This document shows positions 9,291-17,557 of a DNA stretch of 64,000 nt, in pieces. The notes under the pieces were generated by a model. It worked only from the letters and a program-made list of their open reading frames with translations. It was not told the DNA's origin and made no database searches. The translations under genes were made by a program, and so were the position numbers. The stretch's first letter is position 1; each line of letters opens with the position of its first letter. The stretch spans positions 248,001 to 312,000 of IMG/VR virus record IMGVR_UViG_3300027899_000001; one strand, 5' to 3'. This DNA is from a virus.

Positions 9291-9934
9291 AAGTTTTGTT
9301 TTTTAAGTTTCCAATATTTTTTTAATCCTTCTGTTATTTTTAATCTTGATTCTAATGATACTGTTTTATTTTTATTTCCTATACTTATTTTTTGTCTAGT
9401 TTCTATTGAAGAACTTTTCCCTTTATACCCTGAATTTTTTCCTTTTCTTTTTTTACTCATTTTTTCTTTTGTTTCAATAGATGCTATTTTACCAATATGT
9501 GATTTACTATTTTTAATTTTGTGTTCTTCTGTATGAGGTTTTTGCATTTTTTCTATTACTTCTATTCTTTTCATTGCTAATTTTGTTTTTTCGCTTATAT
9601 TTTTTCGTTGTTCTTCAGTCATGGGTATACTTTTAATTTTTTCAATAGCATATTCATAATCTTTTGCTGATATATTATATTTCAGTTTTTTACTAGATGC
9701 CATTCTAAGAAAGGCGTATGCAATTTTTCGATTTTCATTATAAATATATGTTAATAATTTATGACAAATAAAGTGTTCTTTAGCTGTTAATAAAACTTTA
9801 TTTTCTTCATTATCATTACCCCCTAAACATTTTGGTAATATATGATGATTTTCATAATATACACTTGTTTCTTTTAATCTATTTTCTGATTTTGAATTTT
9901 GAATTATAGATTTATATATTTTTTGATAATTCAT
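9287..9934 (-). CDS. HNH homing endonuclease with NUMOD3-type repeats
   Basis: The 215-residue protein has an N-terminal HNH-type nuclease region: YENHHILPKCLGG (residues about 27-39), then KEHFICHKLL (about 53-62). A tail of short repeats follows (HTEEHKIKNSKSHIG, SIETKEKMSKKRKGK, SSSIETRQKISIG), matching NUMOD3 DNA-binding modules. It is a free-standing homing endonuclease, wedged between two genes with 4-base overlaps at both ends. It is paralogous to the plus-strand gene at 23136. Confidence 0.85.
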   Translation of the reverse strand: MNYQKIYKSIIQNSKSENRLKETSVYYENHHILPKCLGGNDNEENKVLLTAKEHFICHKLLTYIYNENRKIAYAFLRMASSKKLKYNISAKDYEYAIEKIKSIPMTEEQRKNISEKTKLAMKRIEVIEKMQKPHTEEHKIKNSKSHIGKIASIETKEKMSKKRKGKNSGYKGKSSSIETRQKISIGNKNKTVSLESRLKITEGLKKYWKLKKQNL

Positions 9935-10317
9935 TCTTTTTCTTTAATATTTTTATCTCTGTAAATTGATGCAAAAGTTCCAAGTTTTCCATCTATTTCT
10001 AAATAAGATACATACCATTTATTTAAATCGTGTTCAAATTTAGATACACTTCCATCATCATTTATTTTAATATAATAATTTTTAGTAATATACATATTCC
10101 AATTAACAGAAAGTATTTCTTCTCTAGTAACTTTATATGCATCTTTAAGAAAATATGATTTTAATCTTTCTTCAAAAATTACATCTTTAACAAATAACGG
10201 ATGTTCTACTGGTGTAATTGAAAATTCGCTAATAGTTATAACATATAGTCTATTTAATTTACGTATATCTGTGATTTTTATACCTGTGTGTGTCCAATCT
10301 AGATTGTCTTTTGTCAT
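9931..10317 (-). CDS. Unknown phage protein
   Basis: A 128-residue protein, mostly beta-strand with a Lys/Glu-rich C-terminal end (DKNIKEKE). No known family is recognised. It is followed with a 4-base overlap by the HNH homing endonuclease, so the endonuclease probably inserted just after it. Confidence 0.55.
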   Translation of the reverse strand: MTKDNLDWTHTGIKITDIRKLNRLYVITISEFSITPVEHPLFVKDVIFEERLKSYFLKDAYKVTREEILSVNWNMYITKNYYIKINDDGSVSKFEHDLNKWYVSYLEIDGKLGTFASIYRDKNIKEKE

Positions 10318-10321
10318 AATA

Positions 10322-10984
10322 TTATTGTTTTGGCGTATCTTTAATTTTATTAAGTTCTTTATCTAAATCATCTTCTGATAAAGAAAAATTATCCATTGAA
10401 GTATTACTACTAAAACCTCTTGAATTTGATGAATAATATGCAGCTGCTTTGAACATTTTTCCAGTATCTTTTACTGTATAATTTACATTATTAGATACAC
10501 CCATTCCTCCACCTGCCGCCCAAGCATCTTGATCAGCTCCCATAAATACAACATCCCATTTGTATACATCTTGTTGATGTTTCATTTTTCTTTTAACATC
10601 TTCGATTTTATATTCACGAGATGAATTTTCTTCACCATCAGTCATAATAACCATTATAACTTTTTCTGGTTTTTCTTCTTCGGGAGTAGCATCAAGTCTT
10701 TTTCCAACTGCATCAATTGTTTTTCCAACTGCGTCAAGAAGAGCAGTCATACCGCTTGGAGAATAAGTTTTTGAATTTAAAGGAGGTGTTTTTTGAATAT
10801 CAAGACCGTTATGAACTATATCATATTTAGTATCAAATTTAACAAGTGTGAGCTTTGCTTCACCTGGCATTTTTTGATGTGTTTCAAGAAAAGTATTAAA
10901 TCCTCCAATAGTATCGTTTCTAACTGATCCCATTGAACCTGATTCATCAATAACAACAATAAGTTCGCATAAATCTTTTTTCAT
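10322..10984 (-). CDS. von Willebrand factor A domain protein
   Basis: The 220-residue protein is essentially one vWA domain. The metal-ion-dependent adhesion site is visible as DESGS (residues 13-17), the Thr in SGMTALLDA (about 77-85) and TDGEEN (about 115-120). A Ser/Asn-rich region and an acidic C-terminal helix follow. vWA domains bind protein partners through a metal ion. In T4-like phages of this type the partner is unknown; it lies among nucleotide and DNA-modification genes. Confidence 0.85.
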   Translation of the reverse strand: MKKDLCELIVVIDESGSMGSVRNDTIGGFNTFLETHQKMPGEAKLTLVKFDTKYDIVHNGLDIQKTPPLNSKTYSPSGMTALLDAVGKTIDAVGKRLDATPEEEKPEKVIMVIMTDGEENSSREYKIEDVKRKMKHQQDVYKWDVVFMGADQDAWAAGGGMGVSNNVNYTVKDTGKMFKAAAYYSSNSRGFSSNTSMDNFSLSEDDLDKELNKIKDTPKQ

Positions 10985-11010
10985 ATTCTTTTTTATTTTA
11001 TATTAGTAAT

Positions 11011-11676
11011 TTATTTATCAGTTTTAAATTTGCAATTTATAAAATGATATCTTATCATATTTGGGCCTCTACCTATTAAATTACAATATGGGCATATTAG
11101 TGTTTTAAAATTTTTAGGTTTTCCTTTTCTTTTTAAAGACATTTCATCTTTAATTTTTTTAGCTCGTTCTATTCCAAATATTTCTTCATATGTTTTACCA
11201 GTATTTTCTTTTGCACGTTTAACAATTCCATACGATTGATAATTTTTACCATACATTCCATTTTTTTCTCCTTTTATATCATTAGAATGCTTAATTTTTC
11301 TTTCTTCGGTATAATTAGATTTTAATGTTTCAGACATTTTAATTAACGTTTCATTTGAATGTTTTTTTCCAAACATGCCATTATCTTCTCCAAAAAACGC
11401 ACCGCCTACTGCATCATTTTTTAAATTATAATATAATGGATTATTTTTGGCATCTACTTCTTTTAATGTTTTATCTTCTATTTCTCTAAATTTATTTCCT
11501 ATATAAAGTATTTTTCTTTCAAAATTATCAACTCCGTATTTTTTAATAGCATTTATAAACACAGTTCCTGATCCTATATAATTATCTTGAACATCTCCAA
11601 GATGTGATCCTATATATTTTTTTCCATTTATATTATTTGTCCATTCGTAGACAAACCCACAATCATCATTAATCAT
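11011..11676 (-). CDS. GIY-YIG homing endonuclease
   Basis: The 221-residue protein starts with a GIY-YIG domain variant (GFVYEWTN, then KKYIGSH, residues about 7-26) and continues with ENGMFGKKHSNETLIKMSE-type NUMOD3 repeats. It ends in a short C2HC zinc-finger-like motif (CPYC near 194, then H and C). It lies immediately downstream of the dCMP hydroxymethylase gene with a 6-base gap. This fits a mobile free-standing homing endonuclease next to a conserved target gene. Confidence 0.8.
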   Translation of the reverse strand: MINDDCGFVYEWTNNINGKKYIGSHLGDVQDNYIGSGTVFINAIKKYGVDNFERKILYIGNKFREIEDKTLKEVDAKNNPLYYNLKNDAVGGAFFGEDNGMFGKKHSNETLIKMSETLKSNYTEERKIKHSNDIKGEKNGMYGKNYQSYGIVKRAKENTGKTYEEIFGIERAKKIKDEMSLKRKGKPKNFKTLICPYCNLIGRGPNMIRYHFINCKFKTDK

Positions 11677-11682
11677 TAGCTA

Positions 11683-12384
11683 TTATACATTATATTTTAA
11701 AAAATCTTTTCGAGTTATACAGGCATTACCAGTTTCTATATAATGTTCAAGTAAATAAAATTGTTTTTCATATAAATGTAAACTTCCACTATTCCATATA
11801 ATTGCTCTTTTATTTATATGTAAATCATCACCCAATTTGTCTAAGATATATTTATGCCATGCGTAATCATTTCTATAGCCTGCCCATGCATCATTAGATC
11901 TCATTAACACATAAGAATATAAAATATTATTTCTAATCAAAAATTGAACAGCATAAGTACACATAAAATCATTTTTATTATTTTTATTATAATCTTCCCA
12001 CATAGTAGGACGATTATAAATCATTACACCTCGTCTTGAACTTTTTTGTTGTGTTAATTCTGTTAAACAATTTTTATATTGATAACCATTTTCTTTTGAA
12101 AAAACACACCAACCATAATTAGAATTTATAAATCCGCTTGGGTCTGCGACGTTTTTCCATATTGTAGGCGTATTTTTTATATCATTAACATTCAAAGATT
12201 GAGATAAATACCAATCAAGTTCATTTTTTACATATTCTTCATTAGTTTTTCCAAATATATATGATTCATCTGCTATAAATTGTGCACATATAAGATCAAT
12301 AACTTTTCCACCAAATTTATCAGTTTCAAATTTTTGTTCTTTATATTTTTTAACGAATTGATTTCTGATATCTTTTACTTTCAT
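11683..12384 (-). CDS. 42: dCMP hydroxymethylase (T4 gp42-like)
   Basis: The 233-residue protein follows T4 gp42 along its length. It has SSRRGVMIYNRP (115-126), the catalytic Cys142 in DFMCTYAVQF, and MRSNDAWAGYRNDYAW (161-176). Asp173 corresponds to T4 Asp179, which gives dCMP rather than dUMP preference. IIWNSGSLHLY (195-205) is the substrate-binding GxxH region. The enzyme converts dCMP to 5-hydroxymethyl-dCMP with methylene-tetrahydrofolate. The modified nucleotide would be incorporated into phage DNA, where the Agt-like enzyme at 29558 could glucosylate it. It belongs to the thymidylate synthase superfamily; the Asp residue argues against a plain thymidylate synthase. Confidence 0.88.
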   Translation of the reverse strand: MKVKDIRNQFVKKYKEQKFETDKFGGKVIDLICAQFIADESYIFGKTNEEYVKNELDWYLSQSLNVNDIKNTPTIWKNVADPSGFINSNYGWCVFSKENGYQYKNCLTELTQQKSSRRGVMIYNRPTMWEDYNKNNKNDFMCTYAVQFLIRNNILYSYVLMRSNDAWAGYRNDYAWHKYILDKLGDDLHINKRAIIWNSGSLHLYEKQFYLLEHYIETGNACITRKDFLKYNV

Positions 12385-12393
12385 AGTTTTTAT

Positions 12394-12546
12394 TTATTTT
12401 TTATATCTTTTATCTTTTAATAGTTTCACTGCATATGAAGATAGTTTTTCTAATTGAGATAAATTCATCTCATAGATAAACTCTTGAAGCATTTCAATTT
12501 CAAGAGACATTAAATATTCATTATCTTCTTTATCCTTTGGTTTCAT
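12394..12546 (-). CDS. Small helical unknown protein
   Basis: About 50 residues starting MKPKDKEDNEYLMS, mostly helical. A longer version from an ATG at 12603 would overlap the zinc-ribbon gene by 74 bases. The shorter start overlaps it by only 17 bases, so I prefer it. No function can be assigned. Confidence 0.45.
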   Translation of the reverse strand: MKPKDKEDNEYLMSLEIEMLQEFIYEMNLSQLEKLSSYAVKLLKDKRYKK

Positions 12547-12730
12547 TTTCTTTGTATATTTCCCAATCAAATCCAGAAAGATATTCTTCATATGTTTCTT
12601 CATCTAAAACATAATCCCAATAATAATATGCATTTTTGCAATTCGGGCAATCTCCTGAATCGTAATCTTCAACTTCAAATATATAATTACAAATGGGACA
12701 AGTTAATTCATTCATTTTTTTATTCATCAT
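12530..12730 (-). CDS. Small zinc-ribbon protein
   Basis: The 66-residue protein contains CPIC (residues 11-14) and CPNC (28-31), a classic single zinc ribbon, followed by an acidic aromatic tail. Small zinc ribbons in phages often act in nucleic-acid or protein binding, but nothing here specifies a partner. It overlaps the upstream gene by 11 bases, which suggests translational coupling. Confidence 0.65.
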   Translation of the reverse strand: MMNKKMNELTCPICNYIFEVEDYDSGDCPNCKNAYYYWDYVLDEETYEEYLSGFDWEIYKENETKG

Positions 12731-13010
12731 GATAAACTATCCATGCAATATCATCACTATCAATTTTAAATGATCCGTCATCTTTTTCTCCATCAACTTC
12801 TGGAACTTCAGGAAGTTCTATTGGATAATCAAAACTAACTTTAGGATGAAAAGATCCATCTCCATCAGCATAAAATGCACAAAATCTTGAAGCTCCTGCA
12901 TTTCCAAGGCGTTCCATATATTTAAACATTTTCTTTAATGCTATTGCATCAGCAGGTCTAATATTATCAATAGTGATAACTAACTTATGTTCTTTTCTTT
13001 CTAGTGCCAT
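12720..13010 (-). CDS. Unknown conserved-looking phage protein
   Basis: A 96-residue acidic protein with a compact N-terminal alpha/beta part (KLVITIDNIRPADAIALKKM) and an acidic C-terminus. There is no catalytic motif. It is tightly packed with its neighbours in the minus-strand nucleotide-metabolism run. Confidence 0.6.
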   Translation of the reverse strand: MALERKEHKLVITIDNIRPADAIALKKMFKYMERLGNAGASRFCAFYADGDGSFHPKVSFDYPIELPEVPEVDGEKDDGSFKIDSDDIAWIVYHDE

Positions 13011-13013
13011 ATT

Positions 13014-13268
13014 TTATTTGTGTAAATATTTTTTAACATTCATTTCATGAGCTACATTTCTTTCTACATCATAATCACTATGAATTACAATTGTATATGT
13101 TAACGCCCATATAAACCAATATAAAGTATAAGTTCTTGTAAGCCACCATCCTTGAACATTTTTCATGTAATCAAATTTTGGAAGCCATTTATTCCACTCA
13201 AAAGTGGGATAATCTTTAAATCCTATTGGCGCATACCAATATCTATAAAATTTCAACTTTCTTCTCAT
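13014..13268 (-). CDS. Small aromatic, possibly membrane-associated protein
   Basis: The 84-residue protein is very rich in Trp and Tyr and has one hydrophobic stretch (TYTLYWFIWALTYTIVI, about 47-63) that could be a membrane helix. No family is recognised. It overlaps the upstream gene by 26 bases. Confidence 0.55.
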   Translation of the reverse strand: MRRKLKFYRYWYAPIGFKDYPTFEWNKWLPKFDYMKNVQGWWLTRTYTLYWFIWALTYTIVIHSDYDVERNVAHEMNVKKYLHK

Positions 13269-13569
13269 TTTCTAAAGTATTATTTGTTTCATCTTGTTTT
13301 ACAGATGGCGAGCAATTAAGATACTCAAAAGCAAACATTTTACGAGTAAATTTTTTACTCCATCCAAAGTGTTTTGCTAATAAATTTACAGCCCATTCAT
13401 ACCATTCATCATGTTGAGCTTGAGTTACTTCATATTTTTTATAAAATGCTCGAAAATCTTTTTCACCCACCCATTCTTTTTCTACTTGAGCTATTGTTGT
13501 GTTATGATAAGGAACTAACCAACCATCTATTAAATCATCAAGAGTTGGCTCCTTTTTTCTTGTTCTCAT
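13243..13569 (-). CDS. Unknown phage protein
   Basis: A 108-residue, mostly helical protein with a Trp-rich middle (WYEWAVNLLAKHFGW). It overlaps the kinase gene by 4 bases at its start and the next gene by 26 bases at its end. No function is visible. Confidence 0.6.
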   Translation of the reverse strand: MRTRKKEPTLDDLIDGWLVPYHNTTIAQVEKEWVGEKDFRAFYKKYEVTQAQHDEWYEWAVNLLAKHFGWSKKFTRKMFAFEYLNCSPSVKQDETNNTLENEKKVEIL

Positions 13570-14180
13570 TTTACAAATTGTATTACTTCTTTTAATATTT
13601 GTTTTTTAGATCTAAACGCAGTTTCTTCCATAACAACTACTTCATCTACTTTTAACATAAGTTTATTTTTTATTTTTGAAAAATCATGTGCTTCTTTAAA
13701 CAATTCAAGTTCTTTAGTTTTTTGTTCTAAATTTTGTGAAAAAGAATCGCCATCTTCTTTAAGTAAAAAGAAATAAGGATCTGCTGTTAAAGTAATAAGA
13801 TATATGTCAAATTTATTGTCAACATAAGGTAATTCAGTAATTTCCCAGTTCATTAATTTATTTTTCAAAAAATTACCATCTACGTTTCTAAACATTTGAC
13901 CATATACATATTCTCCTAAGTGTGATCTATTCCATATAATTATGTCTTCATAATAATTATATCTAGAATAGCAAAAAACATTTTTAATTTTATGAACTAA
14001 TTGAATTTCATTATCAAAACATTTAAATTGATAATCTAAAGTTTCTTCAACAGTCATGCCTTTAGGAGGTTTTCCAAAATGTCTTATTGTAATATTATTA
14101 TAATCAAACTTTTTACAAATACCTTCAATAAGAGTAGATTTACCAAGTCTATCTCCCCCCTCGATCACAATGAGTTTCAT
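13566..14180 (-). CDS. Thymidylate-kinase-like deoxynucleotide kinase
   Basis: The 204-residue P-loop kinase has a Walker A EGGDRLGKST at 7-16 and a DRS-like NRSHLGEYVYGQMF near residue 84, typical of the thymidylate kinase / deoxynucleoside kinase superfamily. It probably phosphorylates a dNMP and may handle hydroxymethyl-dCMP made by the gp42 relative nearby; substrate is inferred. Its first codons lie inside the 3' end of the upstream homing endonuclease in another frame. An older copy of its N-terminus survives at 15095-15136. Confidence 0.75.
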   Translation of the reverse strand: MKLIVIEGGDRLGKSTLIEGICKKFDYNNITIRHFGKPPKGMTVEETLDYQFKCFDNEIQLVHKIKNVFCYSRYNYYEDIIIWNRSHLGEYVYGQMFRNVDGNFLKNKLMNWEITELPYVDNKFDIYLITLTADPYFFLLKEDGDSFSQNLEQKTKELELFKEAHDFSKIKNKLMLKVDEVVVMEETAFRSKKQILKEVIQFVK

Positions 14181-15069
14181 ATTTAATAAATTTTTTATTA
14201 TATCTTTCTGTAAATATTAATTTTTTATCTTCTATTAAATTTTTTATTTCTTCAAAAGATACTTGTTTTACACATTCAGTTAATTTATATTTAAAATTTT
14301 GTTGTTTACAAAATACCTCAGCGGCTTCTTTTTTTCTTGCAACTGTATCGCTATTCCATAATTTTTTAGGCTTAATTTCTATTAAAAATTTATCTTCAAT
14401 TAAAAAATCTGGATAATACGTTCTTTTGTTTCCGTTATAGTCAATATATTCAATTTTATATTTCTTTTTTTCAGCTCCTTCCCATTTTAAATTAAATCTT
14501 TCAATAACATATATCATATATGATAATTCTTTTAGAGATCTAAAAAACCACCCTTTATACCAACCACTCCAACCATTACCTGAACCCTGAGGAGAAGGCT
14601 TACCATACATATTATTTTTATCGCCTTTACGAGATTCACTATAATGTTGTCGTAATCGTTTACCTGTTTCTTCACCCCAGATTTGTTCAATGGTTTTTCC
14701 ATTTTGATCTAATGAGGCCCATCCATGCGAATATTTACCACCAAAATTTGCATTATTTTTTCCACTATTTGCTGTAGAATTTTTTTCTTTAGCAATAATA
14801 GCACCATCAATTCCTAAAATTTCTTCTAATGTTTTATTTTTTAAACTTTTATTATATTGAATTAATTTATTAGAATTTCGAATGCCTTCTTTATATTGCT
14901 GTTTATTCTTACAGCTTCTGCATAAATCTTTATAATATTTCTGAAATCCTAGTTGTTGATTTAATAAAGAAGAATCCCATATATTATCACATTCATCACA
15001 TTGAATTATTATTCGTTGTTTATTAGTTATTGTAGAATTTTTTAATTTAATTACTTCACTTAAAATCAT
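14149..15069 (-). CDS. PD-(D/E)xK-type homing endonuclease inserted in the kinase gene
   Basis: The 306-residue protein has N-terminal cysteine pairs (CDEC near 24, CRSC near 50). NUMOD-like repeats in the middle include KTIEQIWGEETGKRLRQHY. A C-terminal nuclease core with YYPDFLIEDKFLIEIKPKK (about 218-236) gives the D...ExK catalytic pattern. It is of the Hef/VSR-like homing endonuclease kind. Its last 32 bases overlap the kinase start. A 13-codon copy of the kinase N-terminus lies just upstream, so this gene interrupts the kinase. Confidence 0.8.
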   Translation of the reverse strand: MILSEVIKLKNSTITNKQRIIIQCDECDNIWDSSLLNQQLGFQKYYKDLCRSCKNKQQYKEGIRNSNKLIQYNKSLKNKTLEEILGIDGAIIAKEKNSTANSGKNNANFGGKYSHGWASLDQNGKTIEQIWGEETGKRLRQHYSESRKGDKNNMYGKPSPQGSGNGWSGWYKGWFFRSLKELSYMIYVIERFNLKWEGAEKKKYKIEYIDYNGNKRTYYPDFLIEDKFLIEIKPKKLWNSDTVARKKEAAEVFCKQQNFKYKLTECVKQVSFEEIKNLIEDKKLIFTERYNKKFIKYETHCDRGGR

Positions 15070-15094
15070 GTTTTATTCTATATATTCATAATTT

Positions 15095-15136
15095 TTATTC
15101 AACTCTATCTCCATCTTCAATAATTATTAATTTCAT
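15095..15136 (-). pseudogene. Orphan 5' remnant of the kinase gene
   Basis: On the minus strand this reads MKLIIIEDGDRVE then stop. It aligns with MKLIVIEGGDRLG at the start of the intact kinase at 14180. It overlaps the preceding 47-residue gene by the usual 4 bases (ATGA), which marks it as the original kinase start. The homing endonuclease begins 25 bases later. Confidence 0.8.
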
Positions 15137-15276
15137 TTTTTCTCTTTAAGTAATTTTTCTAATTCTTTTTGTTGAGAATAATTAAGTGTATGTTTAGACT
15201 TTAAGTATAATAACCATGAAAATCTATCTTTTAATCCAGTGTCTCTTGCAAAAGATGCAGATTTAAGTATAGCCAT
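15133..15276 (-). CDS. Small unknown protein, 47 residues
   Basis: It starts MAILKSASFARDTGLKDRF and ends in a Lys/Glu-rich helix. The start shares a base with the previous stop, and the stop overlaps the kinase remnant by 4 bases. Tight coupling on both sides supports a real gene. No function is known. Confidence 0.5.
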   Translation of the reverse strand: MAILKSASFARDTGLKDRFSWLLYLKSKHTLNYSQQKELEKLLKEKK

Positions 15277-15383
15277 TATAATGAATTTTTAAGTATTTCA
15301 ATTAATTCATTTTTATCAATATATGTTCTTATATCTTGGGTATTCCAATATGCTTGTCCCTTATCTATTAATTCAGTACGCAT
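15276..15383 (-). CDS. Small ORF, possible frameshifted C-terminus of the collagen-like gene
   Basis: From an ATG at 15383 it encodes 35 residues (MRTELIDKGQAYWNTQ and on). The same frame is open upstream for another 15 codons without an ATG start, back into the end of the collagen-like gene. There a one-base slip at an AAAAA run would join SSEK to TFTLDEVINLINGMRTEL. It may therefore be the displaced C-terminal part of that gene rather than a separate one. Confidence 0.4.
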   Translation of the reverse strand: MRTELIDKGQAYWNTQDIRTYIDKNELIEILKNSL

Positions 15384-15397
15384 TCCATTTATTAGAT

Positions 15398-15811
15398 TTA
15401 TAACTTCATCAAGTGTAAAAGTTTTTCACTTGATATAGTTAACGGTTCATTAACTGTTTCTTCTGAATTTATTGTAGGCGGGTGAGTCATATATATTCCA
15501 TATTTATCAACTAATTTAAGAAAAGCATCTTCAATACAGTTTGAATCTAATGTTCCATTTTTTAAATTAACTAAAGTAGAATATGTACTACTATCTAAAT
15601 TAGTATATCCTTGTTGACTAAATGACGCATGAGTTCCTGGCATTCCAGGAGGACCTTGAATTCCTGTCATTCCCGGTTGACCCACAGGTCCTACACTTCC
15701 TGAAATTCCTTCAGTTAATAAACTTGCTCTTACGTAATTTTTCATCCATTGTTCTTTTTTATCATCAATTGCATTAGTTTTTAATCTCGGTTCAATACTT
15801 GTATATCCCAT
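15398..15811 (-). CDS. Collagen-like phage protein
   Basis: The 137-residue protein has a short run of Gly-x-y triplets (GSVGPVGQPGMTGIQGPPG, about 38-56) between an N-terminal charged segment and a C-terminal part that looks like a small trimer-forming domain. Phage collagen-like segments usually form trimeric fibres or whiskers. The gene overlaps the DNA methyltransferase start by one base. The C-terminus may be cut short by a frameshift (see 15276-15383). Confidence 0.6.
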   Translation of the reverse strand: MGYTSIEPRLKTNAIDDKKEQWMKNYVRASLLTEGISGSVGPVGQPGMTGIQGPPGMPGTHASFSQQGYTNLDSSTYSTLVNLKNGTLDSNCIEDAFLKLVDKYGIYMTHPPTINSEETVNEPLTISSEKLLHLMKL

Positions 15812-17022
15812 TAGAATAAAGATTTTGATTTATTATTTAATTCTTTTGTATTATCCTGCATATAAACAGATTGAGTAGATAATGTACGATTACCTTTTAT
15901 TATTTCAACTATTTCTCGAGTTACATCCTCACATGTGCAAACTGGAACATTTTGAGTTATTTTAGGATATTCCTTTATACTTTCAAGTTCATAATCATGA
16001 GGTAATCCCATCAGGTGCATATATTCTCTTATATTAATAAGTCTATCCTCTGAAGGATGAAGTGTTCTATTCATCATCTCAGATATCACCGCGTACACAT
16101 AATCTCTATCTAATCCAAGAACACGATATCCAAGTCTAAAATTTTTACCCATCTCAGTCTTTTTAATAACATGAGCAGTATTCTTTTTAACTATATTAGA
16201 CGCGTTCGGTAAAGTTTCAAGAAAATCTTTAAAATCATATAATAATCCCTGTCGTTTAAGATAATCGTATGAAGTTAAATGAGTTTTATATGTTTTATAA
16301 ATTTCATTTTTCCAATCAGTTCCATATATTTTTTTAAAGAATTTTGTTATTTCATATTCATTTACATCTGAATCTTCATTCATATATTTATCTTGATAAC
16401 TTGCTCTTTTAGGTATATCTTTTAAATATTTAGAAATATTTGGCATCGGTCTATTATATGAATGTAATATAGGAGCGTATTTACCTTTTAGAAATATTGC
16501 AAATGTACGAGGACGAAATTGGGGAATTCCGTGCTTTATCGTATTTGTTTTATAAAATGTAACTGCATAATCATTTGCTTCAGCAATTTTAATAAGATTA
16601 TTTCTTACATCTTCTCCACTGCCTGTATAAAGGCCCGGAGCATTTTCAAATGCATAAATAGTTGGACTTAAAAAATCTAAGATAAAGACTGCTGATTTAT
16701 ACATCCATTCATTTGGTTCTGCAGTTCCTCTTGAACCCTTAGGACGTTGTGCAGCTTGAGATAATCCAGAACAAGGTGGAACTGCTGTGACAAAATCAAG
16801 ATTTTTAGAAAATTCTTGTAGTTTATGAACTTCGTTATCATTCATATTATCTAATTGAATATAAGGCACATCGTGTCCTTTTTTCAAAAGATATCTTCTC
16901 AATAAATCGTCATTAGCTTTAAAAGGAGTATAGGATGTAATTGCCAGAGGAGGGCTTCCTATTATATTCATATTTCCAAGAGCAAAACCTCCAGCAAGAG
17001 GTATATGTGCTATGTAACGCAT
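15811..17022 (-). CDS. DNA (cytosine-5)-methyltransferase
   Basis: The 403-residue protein carries the C5-methyltransferase motifs: PPCSG with catalytic Cys84 (motif IV, 82-86), ENAPG at 126-130 in place of ENV (motif VI), GIPQFRPR (motif VIII), LMGLPHDY (motif IX) and NVPVCTCEDVTREI (motif X). The expected N-terminal SAM motif FxGxG is not clear (GGFALGN at 11-17 is the nearest). It would methylate C5 of cytosine, or possibly act on a related substrate. It ends in KSKSLF, a tail shared with the GT25-like and Agt-like enzymes. A phage making hydroxymethylcytosine would not need it for its own protection in the usual way. Confidence 0.8.
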   Translation of the reverse strand: MRYIAHIPLAGGFALGNMNIIGSPPLAITSYTPFKANDDLLRRYLLKKGHDVPYIQLDNMNDNEVHKLQEFSKNLDFVTAVPPCSGLSQAAQRPKGSRGTAEPNEWMYKSAVFILDFLSPTIYAFENAPGLYTGSGEDVRNNLIKIAEANDYAVTFYKTNTIKHGIPQFRPRTFAIFLKGKYAPILHSYNRPMPNISKYLKDIPKRASYQDKYMNEDSDVNEYEITKFFKKIYGTDWKNEIYKTYKTHLTSYDYLKRQGLLYDFKDFLETLPNASNIVKKNTAHVIKKTEMGKNFRLGYRVLGLDRDYVYAVISEMMNRTLHPSEDRLINIREYMHLMGLPHDYELESIKEYPKITQNVPVCTCEDVTREIVEIIKGNRTLSTQSVYMQDNTKELNNKSKSLF

Positions 17023-17094
17023 GTTAAAATATTTAATATAGTTTAATTATTATACCTTTAAAGAGATTAAAAGTTTTAATTTATTAAAAAAAGA

Positions 17095-17116
17095 GACGCC
17101 CCTCGTAAGGAGCGTC
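17095..17116 (-). terminator. Strong intrinsic terminator
   Basis: A hairpin of 9 pairs with one mismatch (GACGCCCCT / AGGAGCGTC, loop CGTA) is followed on the minus strand by seven T. It ends the run that contains the lipoprotein gene at 17147. Confidence 0.8.
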
Positions 17117-17119
17117 AGG

Positions 17120-17138
17120 CCAAAGATTCTATCTTTGG
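17120..17138. repeat. Perfect inverted repeat beside the terminator
   Basis: CCAAAGAT / ATCTTTGG with loop TCT lies between the lipoprotein stop and the terminator hairpin. It may protect the transcript end or add to termination. Confidence 0.6.
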
Positions 17139-17146
17139 GGATGCAA

Positions 17147-17557
17147 CTATTTTTTACTTTTTACAAATATTAAAGAATCTATTTCTTTATGTTGTTCTTT
17201 AAGAACTTCTTCAGTTTTTTCTAATTGTTTATAGTTTATTGCTCTTTGAGTTTTTCTTAATGTATCAATTTCCACGGGTTCAATTTTCTTTTGAGTTGTT
17301 ATTTTTTTAGCTTCTTGTTGTACATCTTCTGTATCTAAAGATTTATCTTCATATGTAGTTTCATCGGGTGTTGTTATTACTAACATAGTAATAGTATCTT
17401 CTGAAATATTTAATACTGGCATAGTAGAATCAACACTATATTCATCTATACTATACATTTCTTTAGGCGGATTTGATCTTGACATACAAGCTCCACATGA
17501 TACAAAAATCATGTATAATAAAAATAATAATCCTATTGTAATTAGTTTTCTTTTCAT
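17147..17557 (-). CDS. Lipoprotein, candidate outer-membrane spanin
   Basis: The 136-residue protein begins with a basic N-terminus, a hydrophobic stretch and a lipobox-like FVSC|GAC near residues 18-23, so Cys21 is the likely lipidation site. The rest is polar and helical at the end. It overlaps the upstream gene by 4 bases. That gene encodes a single-membrane-helix coiled-coil protein. The pair matches the two-component spanin arrangement that fuses the inner and outer membranes at lysis in Gram-negative hosts. This is an inference from topology and pairing. Confidence 0.6.
   Translation of the reverse strand: MKRKLITIGLLFLLYMIFVSCGACMSRSNPPKEMYSIDEYSVDSTMPVLNISEDTITMLVITTPDETTYEDKSLDTEDVQQEAKKITTQKKIEPVEIDTLRKTQRAINYKQLEKTEEVLKEQHKEIDSLIFVKSKK

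Noticed and set aside
12547-12603. Longer N-terminus for the small helical gene at 12394
   Set aside because: It would overlap the zinc-ribbon gene by 74 bases; the internal ATG at 12546 leaves a more typical short overlap.
15398-15420. Programmed -1 ribosomal frameshift site
   Set aside because: The reading-frame codons around the A-run do not form a canonical X-XXY-YYZ heptamer, so an indel or error is at least as likely.
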